From: Hyphomicrobium sp. D-2
GTDB taxonomy: Bacteria; Pseudomonadota; Alphaproteobacteria; Rhizobiales; Hyphomicrobiaceae
Assembly (NCBI RefSeq): GCF_029872155.1
Contig: NZ_JARXLA010000008.1
Coordinates: 932,501-996,500, forward strand
Direction: 5' to 3'
Length of the DNA stretch: 64,000 nt
Part shown: positions 46,291-54,041 of the stretch, piece by piece
How the letters are laid out: every line of letters begins with the position of its first letter
How positions within the stretch are numbered: the first letter of the stretch is position 1
Position numbers and translations under genes: made by a program
The notes under the pieces: model-generated
What the model was told of the DNA's origin: nothing
What the model saw: the letters and a program-made list of their open reading frames with translations, nothing else
Databases searched by the model: none

Positions 46291-46773
46291 ATGACCGATC
46301 AGGCAGCAGCGGATAAAGCGCCGGCAACGGAAGTACTCTTCTATCATCTGGAACAGCAGCCGCTTGAGAAGGTGCTGCCGGTGCTGGTCGAGAAGACGCT
46401 GGAACGGGGCTGGCGCGCGGTTGTGCAGGCTGGCTCGGCGGAACGGCTGGCGGTTATCGATCAGGCGTTGTGGACGTTTCGCGACGACAGCTTTGTTCCG
46501 CACGGCACCGCGAAGGATGGCCATGCCGCCGAGCAGCCGGTGTATCTCACCACCACGGGCGAAACGCCGAACGGAGCGGGCGTGCGTTTTCTGGTCGATG
46601 GCGCCGAGGCCGAGGCGTTTTCCGGCTTTGTGCGCATCGTCTACATGTTCGACGGCAACGATAGCGACGCGGTGCAGATTGCGCGCGGCCAATGGAAAGC
46701 GGCCAAGGGCGCCGGATGTCCCGTCACCTATTGGCAGCAGAGCAGCGGCGGCAAGTGGGAACGCAAGGCGTGA
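46291..46773 (+). CDS. holC: DNA polymerase III chi subunit
   Basis: Clamp-loader accessory subunit that links the replisome to single-strand-binding protein. The 160 residues show the family order: EVLFYHLEQQPLEKVLPVLVEKTLERGWRA, LAVIDQALWTFRDDSFVPHG, PVYLTTTGETPNGAGV, RIVYMFDGNDSDAVQIARGQWKAAK. The Trp-Asp/Phe element and the HG after it are typical. ATG 46291 starts it; the open frame goes eight codons further. pepA, often upstream in other genomes, is not here. Confidence 0.93.
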   Translation: MTDQAAADKAPATEVLFYHLEQQPLEKVLPVLVEKTLERGWRAVVQAGSAERLAVIDQALWTFRDDSFVPHGTAKDGHAAEQPVYLTTTGETPNGAGVRFLVDGAEAEAFSGFVRIVYMFDGNDSDAVQIARGQWKAAKGAGCPVTYWQQSSGGKWERKA

Positions 46774-46799
46774 CGCCCTTTGCAAGGGCTTCTTTCTTT

Positions 46800-46965
46800 G
46801 CGCCAGGGACTCCACTTCGCGGAGCCGGCCGTGGTTGTTTTTTGCGCTGGCGACTCTCCTTCGGAGAGCCGGCCGCCAGCGCTGATTGGTGCGAGGGCGG
46901 AAGCGCTGCACAGTGCCTCACACTGTCATCCTGACAACGGTCGGGATCTGCGCCAGCTTCATCAT
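46800..46965 (+). repeat. Composite repeat with hairpins (copy C)
   Basis: An imperfect hairpin (46800-46835), a T-run (46836-46843), then the best hairpin of the family (46844-46882): GCGCTGGCG, ACTCTCC, loop TTC, GGAGAGC, CGGC, CGCCAGCGC. TGATTGGTGCG follows, and at 46925-46955 the reverse complement of a second motif GATCCCGACCGTTGTC(A/G)GGATGAC. The same parts in inverted order occur at 55681-55870. Confidence 0.8.
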
Positions 46966-47060
46966 GCTCCCGGGCGCAGAAGAATGCAGATGGGCATGTC
47001 CGCGACAGTCAGAGCCTAATTGCCTTGACAGTCTGCGCGGGCACGCCGAAGCGTGAGCCC

Positions 47061-47930
47061 ATGAATTATCGCCACGCCTACCATGCCGGAAACTTTGCCG
47101 ATGTGATCAAGCACGCAGTGCTGTCGCTCGTGCTCGACTACATGAAACAGAAGCCAGCGCCGTTTCGCGTCATCGATACGCACGCGGGCATCGGGCTTTA
47201 CGACCTCACCGCCATTGAGGCGCAGAAAACCGGCGAATGGCGCGACGGCATTGGTCGCTTGATGCGCGCGGACCTGACGCCCGAGAACCGCGCAGTTCTG
47301 GCGCCGTATCTGGATTGCGTGCGCGCCCTCAATCCGCAGGGCGAGCTGCTGCGCTATCCGGGCAGCCCCATTATCGCCAGCGATCTGATCCGTCGCGAAG
47401 ATCGTCTGATCCTCAACGAGCTTCATCCGGAGGATCGGCTTGCGCTGGAGGATCTGTTTGCCCGTGATCGGCAGGTGAAGGTCATGGGGCTGGATGCGTG
47501 GACAGCCGTTAAGTCGTTACTGCCGCCGCCGGAACGGCGGGCCGTTGTGCTGGTCGATCCGTCGTTCGAAGTGCCGGGCGAGCTGGATCGGTTGATCAAG
47601 GCATTGCAGCAGGGGCTACGTCGCTTTGCGGCCGGCACGTTCCTGCTCTGGTATCCGATCAAGGAGCAGCGGCCGGTGGCCGAGTTCCGTCGGCGCATTG
47701 CCGAACTGGATCTGCCCAGAGCCGTCGCGCTTGAGGTGATGATCCGCGATGGCGCCGATGAAACCCGCTTGAATGGCGCGGGGCTCGTCATCGTCAATGC
47801 GCCGTTCACTCTCGGCGGAATCCTGCAGAATTTGATGCCGGAGCTGGTGAAAATTCTGGCACAGGGTGCCGGTGCGCACTTCAATTATGACGATCTCGGT
47901 AACGATCGCGTTAGGGTGCGACAAAAATAA
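47061..47930 (+). CDS. rlmJ: 23S rRNA (adenine-2030-N6)-methyltransferase
   Basis: SAM-dependent enzyme that methylates A2030 of 23S rRNA. The start MNYRHAYHAGNFADVIKHAVL is the signature of RlmJ. RVIDTHAGIGLYDL is motif I, and VVLVDPSFEVPGELDRL is motif IV, with DPSFE where DPPFE or DPPYE is usual; the replaced proline is next to the catalytic strand, so activity is likely but not certain. FLLWYPIKEQRPVAEFRR and GGILQNLMPELVKILAQGAG finish the family pattern. ATG 47061 is used; 12 upstream codons are open but do not match. Confidence 0.94.
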   Translation: MNYRHAYHAGNFADVIKHAVLSLVLDYMKQKPAPFRVIDTHAGIGLYDLTAIEAQKTGEWRDGIGRLMRADLTPENRAVLAPYLDCVRALNPQGELLRYPGSPIIASDLIRREDRLILNELHPEDRLALEDLFARDRQVKVMGLDAWTAVKSLLPPPERRAVVLVDPSFEVPGELDRLIKALQQGLRRFAAGTFLLWYPIKEQRPVAEFRRRIAELDLPRAVALEVMIRDGADETRLNGAGLVIVNAPFTLGGILQNLMPELVKILAQGAGAHFNYDDLGNDRVRVRQK

Positions 47931-47940
47931 CCAGCAAAGC

Positions 47941-47970
47941 TTGCCTACCCCATAAATTTCACTGATACTT
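47941..47970 (+). promoter_or_regulatory. Possible cspA promoter
   Basis: TTGCCT (47941-47946), 16 bases, then TGATAC fit a sigma-70 promoter with a leader of about 175 bases to the cspA start. Such a long leader is typical of cold-shock genes, but a promoter is not proved. Confidence 0.4.
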
Positions 47971-48092
47971 CGCGCGCTTGGGGCACAGTCGTCCCCGCGG
48001 AATCGGAAGTTGGCATTGAGATCGTGGCGCGCATGTCGATCTACCCGCGCTTATTTTCACCGCATTGCGAATGGTTTCCCGAGCATTTCATG

Positions 48093-48122
48093 GCGCGGAC
48101 CCTGACGGGCCGCGCTTTTTTA
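48093..48122 (+). terminator. Terminator inside the cspA leader
   Basis: GCGCGG (48093-48098) and CCGCGC (48110-48115), extended by ACCC/GGG pairing, are followed by seven T. It stands only 29 bases before the cspA start, so either it ends rlmJ transcripts or it controls cspA by attenuation. Confidence 0.75.
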
Positions 48123-48150
48123 TTTCACGATACACGCAGGAGATTTCGCG

Positions 48151-48363
48151 ATGCGTCAGAGCGGCACTGTGAAATTCTATAATGCCCAGAAGGGCTATGG
48201 CTTCACTACTCCCGACGACGGCGGGAAAGATGTATTTGTCCATGTAACCGCGGTTGAACGCGCGGGTATTCCAAACCTCGACGAAGGCGCGCGCATCTCG
48301 TTTGAAACCGAGCCAGACAAGCGCGGCAAAGGCCCCAAGGCGGTCAATCTCCAGTACTCCTGA
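48151..48363 (+). CDS. cspA: Cold-shock protein
   Basis: A 70-residue single-strand nucleic-acid-binding protein and RNA chaperone. RNP1 is KGYGFTTPDD and RNP2 is KDVFVHVTAV, so the OB-fold motifs are complete; the end is KGPKAVNLQYS. AGGAG stands eight bases before ATG 48151. Most genomes of this order have several cspA copies; this one has a terminator in its leader. Confidence 0.95.
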   Translation: MRQSGTVKFYNAQKGYGFTTPDDGGKDVFVHVTAVERAGIPNLDEGARISFETEPDKRGKGPKAVNLQYS

Positions 48364-48532
48364 CGCTTAAGTTATCCGGCATCCTCTGACGCTCCAGGCC
48401 CTTTGGAGCGTCACCGTATGGCAACGGATCCCCCACCAATCTCGATTGGGCGCGCGCTGGCCATGGGCAAGGGCGCGCGCTCGAGGCAATCTCCGTCCAC
48501 CTGATGTTGTAGGTGATGATGGAGAACTGACG

Positions 48533-48832
48533 ATGCGCAAGTTGTCCTTTGGGGCCGCGCTGGCTCTTGCCGTTTTGTGCGCCGGATTTTCCGGTGACGC
48601 GGAAGCGAAATGCTTCAAGAAATCAGCGTCCGGAACCGCCACGACCATCGATGGCGCCGAGTTTCAGGTCAAGGAAGCAATCCTGCAGTCGTTCGATTGG
48701 GGCGTCTGGGCTGCCTTCATGGCAAGCGGTTCAACGCCGGGCTATCGCGTCAGCACGCCCGCTTACAAGTGTTCGCCGGGTGGCATGGGCTATAACTGCC
48801 GGGGCACTTCCACCATCTGCAAAACGAGCTGA
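48533..48832 (+). CDS. Small secreted protein, unknown function
   Basis: A 99-residue protein. Signal peptide LSFGAALALAVLCAGFSGDAEA is followed by a short domain with cysteines in KCFKKSASGTATTIDG, AYKCSPGGMGYNCRGTS and TICKTS, probably disulphide-linked. The central WGVWAAFMASGSTPGY is aromatic. I recognise no named family; similar small proteins occur in Hyphomicrobiales. ATG 48533 has GGAGAAC upstream, and a clear terminator follows. Confidence 0.75.
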   Translation: MRKLSFGAALALAVLCAGFSGDAEAKCFKKSASGTATTIDGAEFQVKEAILQSFDWGVWAAFMASGSTPGYRVSTPAYKCSPGGMGYNCRGTSTICKTS

Positions 48833-48841
48833 CGAAATGGG

Positions 48842-48870
48842 TCCCGTATCAAAATGGTACGGGATTTTTT
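48842..48870 (+). terminator. Rho-independent terminator
   Basis: TCCCGTA, loop, TACGGGA, then six T, ten bases after the stop of the small secreted protein gene. Confidence 0.85.
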
Positions 48871-49111
48871 CGTCCGTTAACGAATCGGTCGCCGAATCGA
48901 GGCGATGATATCGATGGCCCATGCCGTGCCATGGCCACTTTCGACGCTGTCGAAGGCGGATCGTGTCGCAGCTAGCGGCCTGCAAGCGTGGTTGTCGGGT
49001 GACACGTTCGCCAAAAAAGCCGTCCCAGGTCGGGAATTGCGCGCTGGCGGAGTGTTTTCGGCTATCTTGAGGCCCACATTGGGGTGGTTAGAACGATAAG
49101 GACTTAAAATC

Positions 49112-49444
49112 ATGAGCCTTTCTCGCATCTGCGTGGGGGTCTGCGCTGCCGCTGGCTTCCTGATGCTGGCCACTCTGTCGGGTGCCGGTGAATACATTGC
49201 TCCGGGTGCCCATGCTGGCGAATACTCGAAGTCAAAGAAGAGCGCACGCCGTGCTCCGCGCAGCCGCGCATACGCCGTTGAGCGTAGCTCTACACCGGAA
49301 GAAATCGCCCGTTATTTCGCGCTTTACGGCGGTTACATCGATCCGTCGATCAACAAGCAGACGCCGGGCGGTCCGTTCGATAGCGGCTTCTTCTTCGACT
49401 CCGGAATCGGCCCCAACGGCGGCAATTCACCATACATGAACTGA
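49112..49444 (+). CDS. Small secreted protein with conserved Gly/Phe end
   Basis: A 110-residue protein with signal-like start (ICVGVCAAAGFLMLATLSG), then a basic stretch (KSKKSARRAPRSRAY), a helix STPEEIARYFALYGGYIDP and a C-terminus GPFDSGFFFDSGIGPNGGN. I have a vague memory of this last motif in unnamed Bradyrhizobium-type proteins. Start ATG 49112 follows AAGGACT. Function unknown; it may be wall- or surface-associated. Confidence 0.7.
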   Translation: MSLSRICVGVCAAAGFLMLATLSGAGEYIAPGAHAGEYSKSKKSARRAPRSRAYAVERSSTPEEIARYFALYGGYIDPSINKQTPGGPFDSGFFFDSGIGPNGGNSPYMN

Positions 49445-49582
49445 TGCAGTGCGCAGGACGTACTGCGCTGCAATTGTCCTTACACATGTTTGCTGGGGCG
49501 TCGCCTAGTAAGGGGTTGCGGCCCCCGGTATAACGCTTTGTAATTTCGGGACAGGTTTCTGCGCCTACGGGGGACAAATTCA

Positions 49583-50584
49583 ATGCATGCTAAGCCTAAA
49601 CTCGCCTTAGCTACGGTGTTCCTTGGCACCGTCGCGGCACTCGCGACACCAGCCAATGCCGCCTGCAAGAAATTTGGCTTCACGGTCAACGACTACGGCA
49701 AGGTTGGCCCGACCAACGACGCCAAGAACCTGCTCGACAAGCACATCGCCGAGTGGGCGTCCCAGAACGGCGTGACCAACTATTCAACGGGCAAGAAGAG
49801 CGTCAGCTGTGAGCTCTTCATCGACGTCATTCTGTTCGACGAATACACCTGCACCGCCAGCGCCACTGTTTGCTGGGGCGGCGATGCCGGCAAGGTTGGT
49901 CAGCAGTCCGCTACCGGCGAAGAAGGCGGCGATCATCCCGGCACGCCGGTGCGCAAAGCTGAAGCACTTGGCGAGCAAGCTCCCCAGACCGCAGCGGCAA
50001 TTGCTGGCACACCTGCCGACGATGACGCCTCGGCTGGCGAAGCTGTCCAGGCCGACGCTGCCGGACAGCAGGATGAGCCCGCGCCGTCCGAAACCTATGC
50101 TGACGCTGCGCCAGAAGGTGCTGCTGATGCTTCCCAATCCCACGCTGCTGCCGACGTGATTGTCGGCGAGCCGGAACAGCCGCCGGTTGAGGCCGCCGCG
50201 GTTGATACGCCGCCGCAGCCGCTGGATGACGTCGCCGCTGAAGTAGCCCAGCCGCTGGTGCAGCCCGCTGTCGCTACCGCTACGGCTATCGCGGTACCGG
50301 AAGTGCCGGTGGCGGCCACGGTTGAAACCGGCGCCTTACAGAGCGGTGCTGGCATGGTGAGCGCTCCGTCTGTTCCGGCTTCTGCAATGCCTTCGGCTCA
50401 GGATCGCGCCGCTGCCGCATCGGCTGCTGCCGCTGCCGCCGCCGCTGCTGAGCGCGCTGCCCAGGCTGCTGAAACTGCGGCCAATGCGGCCAAGGCCGCA
50501 GCAGCCGCTGCGGTCGCAGCCAGCACAGCCAGTCAGAAGCCCGCTCATGCTTCCGCATCCGTCCCGCCGCTTGATCAGCAGTGA
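49583..50584 (+). CDS. Secreted two-part protein: Cys domain and Ala-rich tail
   Basis: A 333-residue exported protein. The signal peptide (LALATVFLGTVAALATPANA) precedes a compact domain to about residue 100: CKKFGFTVNDYGKVGPTND, EWASQNGVTNYSTGKKSVSC, DEYTCTASATVCWGG, with four Cys. The rest is low-complexity Ala/Pro/Glu, ending with an Ala-rich helix (AAAAAAAAERAAQAAETAA). I recognise no family. The low-complexity tail could span the periplasm or wall. It is third in a row of secreted unknown proteins. Confidence 0.75.
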   Translation: MHAKPKLALATVFLGTVAALATPANAACKKFGFTVNDYGKVGPTNDAKNLLDKHIAEWASQNGVTNYSTGKKSVSCELFIDVILFDEYTCTASATVCWGGDAGKVGQQSATGEEGGDHPGTPVRKAEALGEQAPQTAAAIAGTPADDDASAGEAVQADAAGQQDEPAPSETYADAAPEGAADASQSHAAADVIVGEPEQPPVEAAAVDTPPQPLDDVAAEVAQPLVQPAVATATAIAVPEVPVAATVETGALQSGAGMVSAPSVPASAMPSAQDRAAAASAAAAAAAAAERAAQAAETAANAAKAAAAAAVAASTASQKPAHASASVPPLDQQ

Positions 50585-50703
50585 GCCCAACACGTTACGG
50601 GCGAGATTAATCGCCGGTTCGTTTGGCTGAGTTGGCACGTTGCGCTTAAGCGGTTCCGGCTCACGGACCGGCAGCGGTAAGTCTGAGACATCGTTGATTT
50701 CAA

Positions 50704-50739
50704 AACGCCTGCCTTTCGGTTGAAAGGCGGGCGCTTTTT
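50704..50739 (+). terminator. Rho-independent terminator
   Basis: GCCTGCCTTTC, loop GGTT, GAAAGGCGGGC, then TTTTTA. It closes the secreted-protein gene. Confidence 0.85.
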
Positions 50740-50838
50740 ATTGGCGCTTTCGCTGGAGCGCGCTGCCACGACCTCGCGGGATGCACGGGCGCTAAGGTGT
50801 CCGCCGCCAACGCGCGAGGCGCCGCACATGCAGCGCAA

Positions 50839-50871
50839 GAAAAGCCGCCCCGTGGAGTTGAGGCGGCTTTT
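50839..50871. terminator. Bidirectional terminator
   Basis: AAAAGCCGCC...GGCGGCTTTT, a symmetric stem with A- and T-runs, 95 bases beyond the stop of chpT on the minus strand. The rest of 50585-50965 holds no gene. Confidence 0.8.
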
Positions 50872-50965
50872 ATCAAATGATCGTCTTTGGCGGTCGAGGA
50901 GCGGTTGTGGCTGCGGCGACTGCCTAGGCAACCGGGCTTTTGATCCGGCTTGCCGCGCGTCGCCA

Positions 50966-51607
50966 TCAGGTCGATTTCGCCGACAACAGAATGTCGTCGC
51001 CATCCTGCAGAATGGCCAGCAGCATGTCGGCGGCAGCCGCCAGTCGCCACGTGTAATAGGGCTGGATCGTCATCGCATCGAGCGGCGGAGTGTTCTCGCC
51101 AGCGATGAATTCCGTCAGGTGCAGCGGGGCGCGTGCGTTGGTGCCTTTGCAGCGCAGCAGGAAGTTCGGCTTTTCCATCGTGCCCGCCATCTGCACGTCG
51201 ATCTCGCCCCCGCGCGGCAGGGCGGTGATCGCGCTGGCCAGAAGGTTCAGCAGCAACTTGGCCTTGTCCTTGGGCATATGGCCCGGCGTCACCTTCCAGA
51301 CCAGCGTATGCTTGCCCTTGCCAATGAAGCCGCGCGAAATCTGTTCGCAGGTGCCAAGGTCGATGATGGCGCCGGCAGAGCCCGCCGCACCGAAAGCAAA
51401 ACGGCAAAACTGGAGGCGCGCTGAGGCCTGTTCAGTGACGTTCCGAATGACGTCCAGAGCGTAATTCTTGGCCTCCTGATCGTCATCCTCATCGAGGATC
51501 TCGAGGCCATTATAGATGGCACCTACCGGGCCGATGACGTCGTGACAGATTTTGCTGGAGATGAGTGCAGCGAGTTCAAGGTCGGTCGGATTGGCGCGCT
51601 CGCCCAT
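50966..51607 (-). CDS. chpT: Histidine phosphotransferase ChpT
   Basis: Cytosolic phosphotransfer protein that passes phosphate from the kinase CckA to CtrA and CpdR in the alphaproteobacterial cell-cycle relay. The 213 residues start MGERANPTDLELAALIS. The phosphorylated His is in SKICHDVIGPVGAIYNGLEI (residue 22). The C-terminal half (LVWKVTPGHMPKDKAKLLLN, LPRGGEIDVQMAG) is the degenerate kinase-like fold of the family that binds no ATP. ATG 51607 is used; TTG is one codon before. CtrA and CckA genes are not in the window. Confidence 0.92.
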   Translation of the reverse strand: MGERANPTDLELAALISSKICHDVIGPVGAIYNGLEILDEDDDQEAKNYALDVIRNVTEQASARLQFCRFAFGAAGSAGAIIDLGTCEQISRGFIGKGKHTLVWKVTPGHMPKDKAKLLLNLLASAITALPRGGEIDVQMAGTMEKPNFLLRCKGTNARAPLHLTEFIAGENTPPLDAMTIQPYYTWRLAAAADMLLAILQDGDDILLSAKST

Positions 51608-51914
51608 CAATGCCCCCTAAGCGAAAATTCGCGGTTCCGCATGACACAGCGGTTACAGCTGTCCAAAGTGCACGGCCGTTGGGCGAACGAAGGGCGATTT
51701 CGCATCCGCGAGCACAGCCTGAAGGCACAACCAGCAGGTATTGGCCGCTTGCGAAGTGTTCTTGCCTTCTGTTACACGCGCCGCAACGTCATGCAAACGT
51801 ATGCCCGGTTATGCTGTTACTCCTGTCCACGAAGCAGCAGTGGCATCCATCCCGCATCCCGACCGCAACCCAACGGCGCGGAGCCGGATAAGCGAATCAA
51901 GGTACGAGCGGTTC
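51608..51914. other. Divergent intergenic region chpT-cysQ
   Basis: About 300 bases with no gene and no recognised hairpin or CtrA-type TTAA-N7-TTAA box. It should contain both promoters. Confidence 0.45.
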
Positions 51915-52742
51915 ATGAAGCTAGATGAATACCGCGGCTTGGTCGAGGCATTGCTGCCCGCCGTTCTCGCCGCCGGACGTATTGAAATGTCTCACTTCAA
52001 GTCCGGCGTCGAAGTTGAGACCAAAGCCGACAGGACGCCGGTTACCGTTGCTGACCAGGAAGCAGAAGAGGTGCTCATCAATGCTTTGCGTCAGGTCGCG
52101 CCAGGCATTCCGGTGATTGCCGAAGAGGAGGTTGCGGCCGGACGCGTACCTGAAATCGGCAGCACGTTCTTTCTGGTGGATCCGCTGGACGGCACCCGCG
52201 CGTTCATCAGCGGCAGCCCCGAATTCACCGTCAACATCGGGCTTGTTGTCGACCATCGCCCGGTGTTCGGCATCATCTATGCGCCGGCAAGTTCGGAACT
52301 GTTTGCAACGCTCAGCCCGCAGGAAGCGTTCGAAGCGCACATCAAGCCCGACGACAGCAATGCAACGCTTGCGTCCTGCAGCCTGACGCGGCTTGCAACG
52401 CGTGATCCCGATCGCGCTGCGCTGGTGGCGTTTGCCAGCCGCTCTCACGCCGCGCAGAATACGGATGAATTTCTGCAGCAGCTTCCGATCACTGAAAAGA
52501 AGCGCGCAAGCTCGTCGCTGAAGTTCTGTCTCATCGCGCGCGGCGAGGCTGATCTTTATGCGCGCCTTGGCCGAACCAGTGAGTGGGATACGGCGGCAGG
52601 GCAGGCGATCCTCAACGCTGCGGGCGGCTGTGTCACTACGCTCGATGGCGAACCGCTTTCCTATGGGAAGAGCACTGAGGGTTACGCCAATCCGCACTTC
52701 ATTGCGTGGGGGCGCGAGCCATTGCTGCCGGTGCCGCAATAA
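51915..52742 (+). CDS. cysQ: 3'(2'),5'-bisphosphate nucleotidase CysQ
   Basis: Magnesium-dependent phosphatase of the inositol-monophosphatase fold that removes adenosine 3',5'-bisphosphate, a sulphur-assimilation by-product. Metal-site motifs: PVTVADQEAEEVLINAL, VIAEEEVAAG, FFLVDPLDGTRAFISGSPEF (DPxDGT), and GRTSEWDTAAGQAILNAAGG (WDxAAG). The length of 275 residues fits CysQ, though an inositol phosphatase role cannot be excluded. ATG 51915 is chosen; the frame is open 58 codons further but the extra part is random-looking. Confidence 0.9.
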   Translation: MKLDEYRGLVEALLPAVLAAGRIEMSHFKSGVEVETKADRTPVTVADQEAEEVLINALRQVAPGIPVIAEEEVAAGRVPEIGSTFFLVDPLDGTRAFISGSPEFTVNIGLVVDHRPVFGIIYAPASSELFATLSPQEAFEAHIKPDDSNATLASCSLTRLATRDPDRAALVAFASRSHAAQNTDEFLQQLPITEKKRASSSLKFCLIARGEADLYARLGRTSEWDTAAGQAILNAAGGCVTTLDGEPLSYGKSTEGYANPHFIAWGREPLLPVPQ

Positions 52743-52893
52743 GGCCACGCTGTAGCGCGCTGCGGCCACACTTTTGCGAACTTTCCGTTGCACGAGTTTG
52801 TTCTGTGATACGCGCGCTTATAAGCGCGGCCTGAACGAACAACTGCCGCTGTGGATGCCGCTAATGCTGGCGAGAGCCCGGCGCAAATAACGG

Positions 52894-53847
52894 ATGATCA
52901 TGGTGCTAACGGGCGCTCGCCACTTTTCCATCAGCATGCCAGCCAAGATGCAGGCCGCGTTTGCAACGCTTTTGCTGCTGACGATCGTTGCGGTTTGCGC
53001 AGGCGCGCCGTCTGCCTTTGCGCAGTCCGGAGGGGGCTATGGTGCCTATTCAGGCGGACGCACTGGCAACGATGCTTACGTGCCGCCTGCGGATGACGCT
53101 TATGTCCCGCCGCAGGATGGCTATGATCCGCCTCCCGGCGGTGCTGCGGGGCAGGCGCCCTACCGTCCAGGTGGCGCCTATTCCGAGGGCGATGGCTATC
53201 GACGCTATGATGGCGAACCTGGTGCCCGCCGCGATGGGCCGCCGCCAGGACCCCCACCGGCCTATGGCGACACCGATCCGGGCGGTTATGGCGAACCCTA
53301 CCGTGCGCCCGGCGAACTCTATGAGCCGCCACCACGCTACGCCGATGACGGCCCGCGGGGTGGGGGCGGCTATTCGCAGGATGAGATCGTCGAGGCTGGC
53401 GGTCGCTTTTTTGGCTCGGTTACCAAGGGGCTTGCCAGCGTAATCGAGCACGCCTTCCGCAAATCCGGCCGGCCCAACGGCTATATTCTCGGTAACGACG
53501 GGGGTGGCGCTTTCATCGCCGGCCTGCGCTATGGCGAGGGCACGCTCTACACCAAGGATGCGGGCACGCACCGGGTATATTGGCAAGGTCCGTCAATCGG
53601 TTATGACTTCGGCGGCGAAGGCTCCAAGACCATGGTGCTGGTTTACAACCTGCAGCATCCCGATCAAATCTATGAGCGTTATGGCGGTGTGCAGGGCTCG
53701 GCGTATGTCGTCGGCGGCGTGGGCATCCAGTATCAGACCCATGGCAATGTAACCTTGGCGCCGATCCGTTCGGGAATCGGCCTCCGCCTAGGTGCCAATG
53801 TTGGATATTTGAAGTATACCCGCTCTCCGACGTGGAATCCGTTCTGA
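52894..53847 (+). CDS. DUF1134 secreted protein with Gly/Pro/Tyr-rich region
   Basis: An exported protein of about 317 residues. A signal peptide (FATLLLLTIVAVCAGAPSAFA) starts near residue 19, so a start at 52948 is also possible. Residues 45-160 are Gly/Pro/Tyr/Asp-rich (GAYSGGRTGNDAYVPP), likely disordered. Residues 165-317 are DUF1134: YSQDEIVEAGGRFFGSVTKG, GRPNGYILGNDGGGAFIAGL, YGEGTLYTKDAG and the end GLRLGANVGYLKYTRSPTWN. Function unknown; the family is confined to alphaproteobacteria and close groups as far as I know. Confidence 0.88.
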   Translation: MIMVLTGARHFSISMPAKMQAAFATLLLLTIVAVCAGAPSAFAQSGGGYGAYSGGRTGNDAYVPPADDAYVPPQDGYDPPPGGAAGQAPYRPGGAYSEGDGYRRYDGEPGARRDGPPPGPPPAYGDTDPGGYGEPYRAPGELYEPPPRYADDGPRGGGGYSQDEIVEAGGRFFGSVTKGLASVIEHAFRKSGRPNGYILGNDGGGAFIAGLRYGEGTLYTKDAGTHRVYWQGPSIGYDFGGEGSKTMVLVYNLQHPDQIYERYGGVQGSAYVVGGVGIQYQTHGNVTLAPIRSGIGLRLGANVGYLKYTRSPTWNPF

Positions 53848-54041
53848 GTCGCCGTGCGACCACCGGCCGGCTTCCTGATGGCGCTGGGCGGGGGATGCAG
53901 AGCTATGTTGGCTTTGGCAATGAAGGCGTTGCTAAGCTGGCGGGCTCGTCGGATAATCCGCGAGTGTGATTTGATGGCCGGCACCGGGACCGGCAGCGAG
54001 GGGCGTGCGTTGCCTAGCTACGCGCAATCGAGGGCGCAGGC

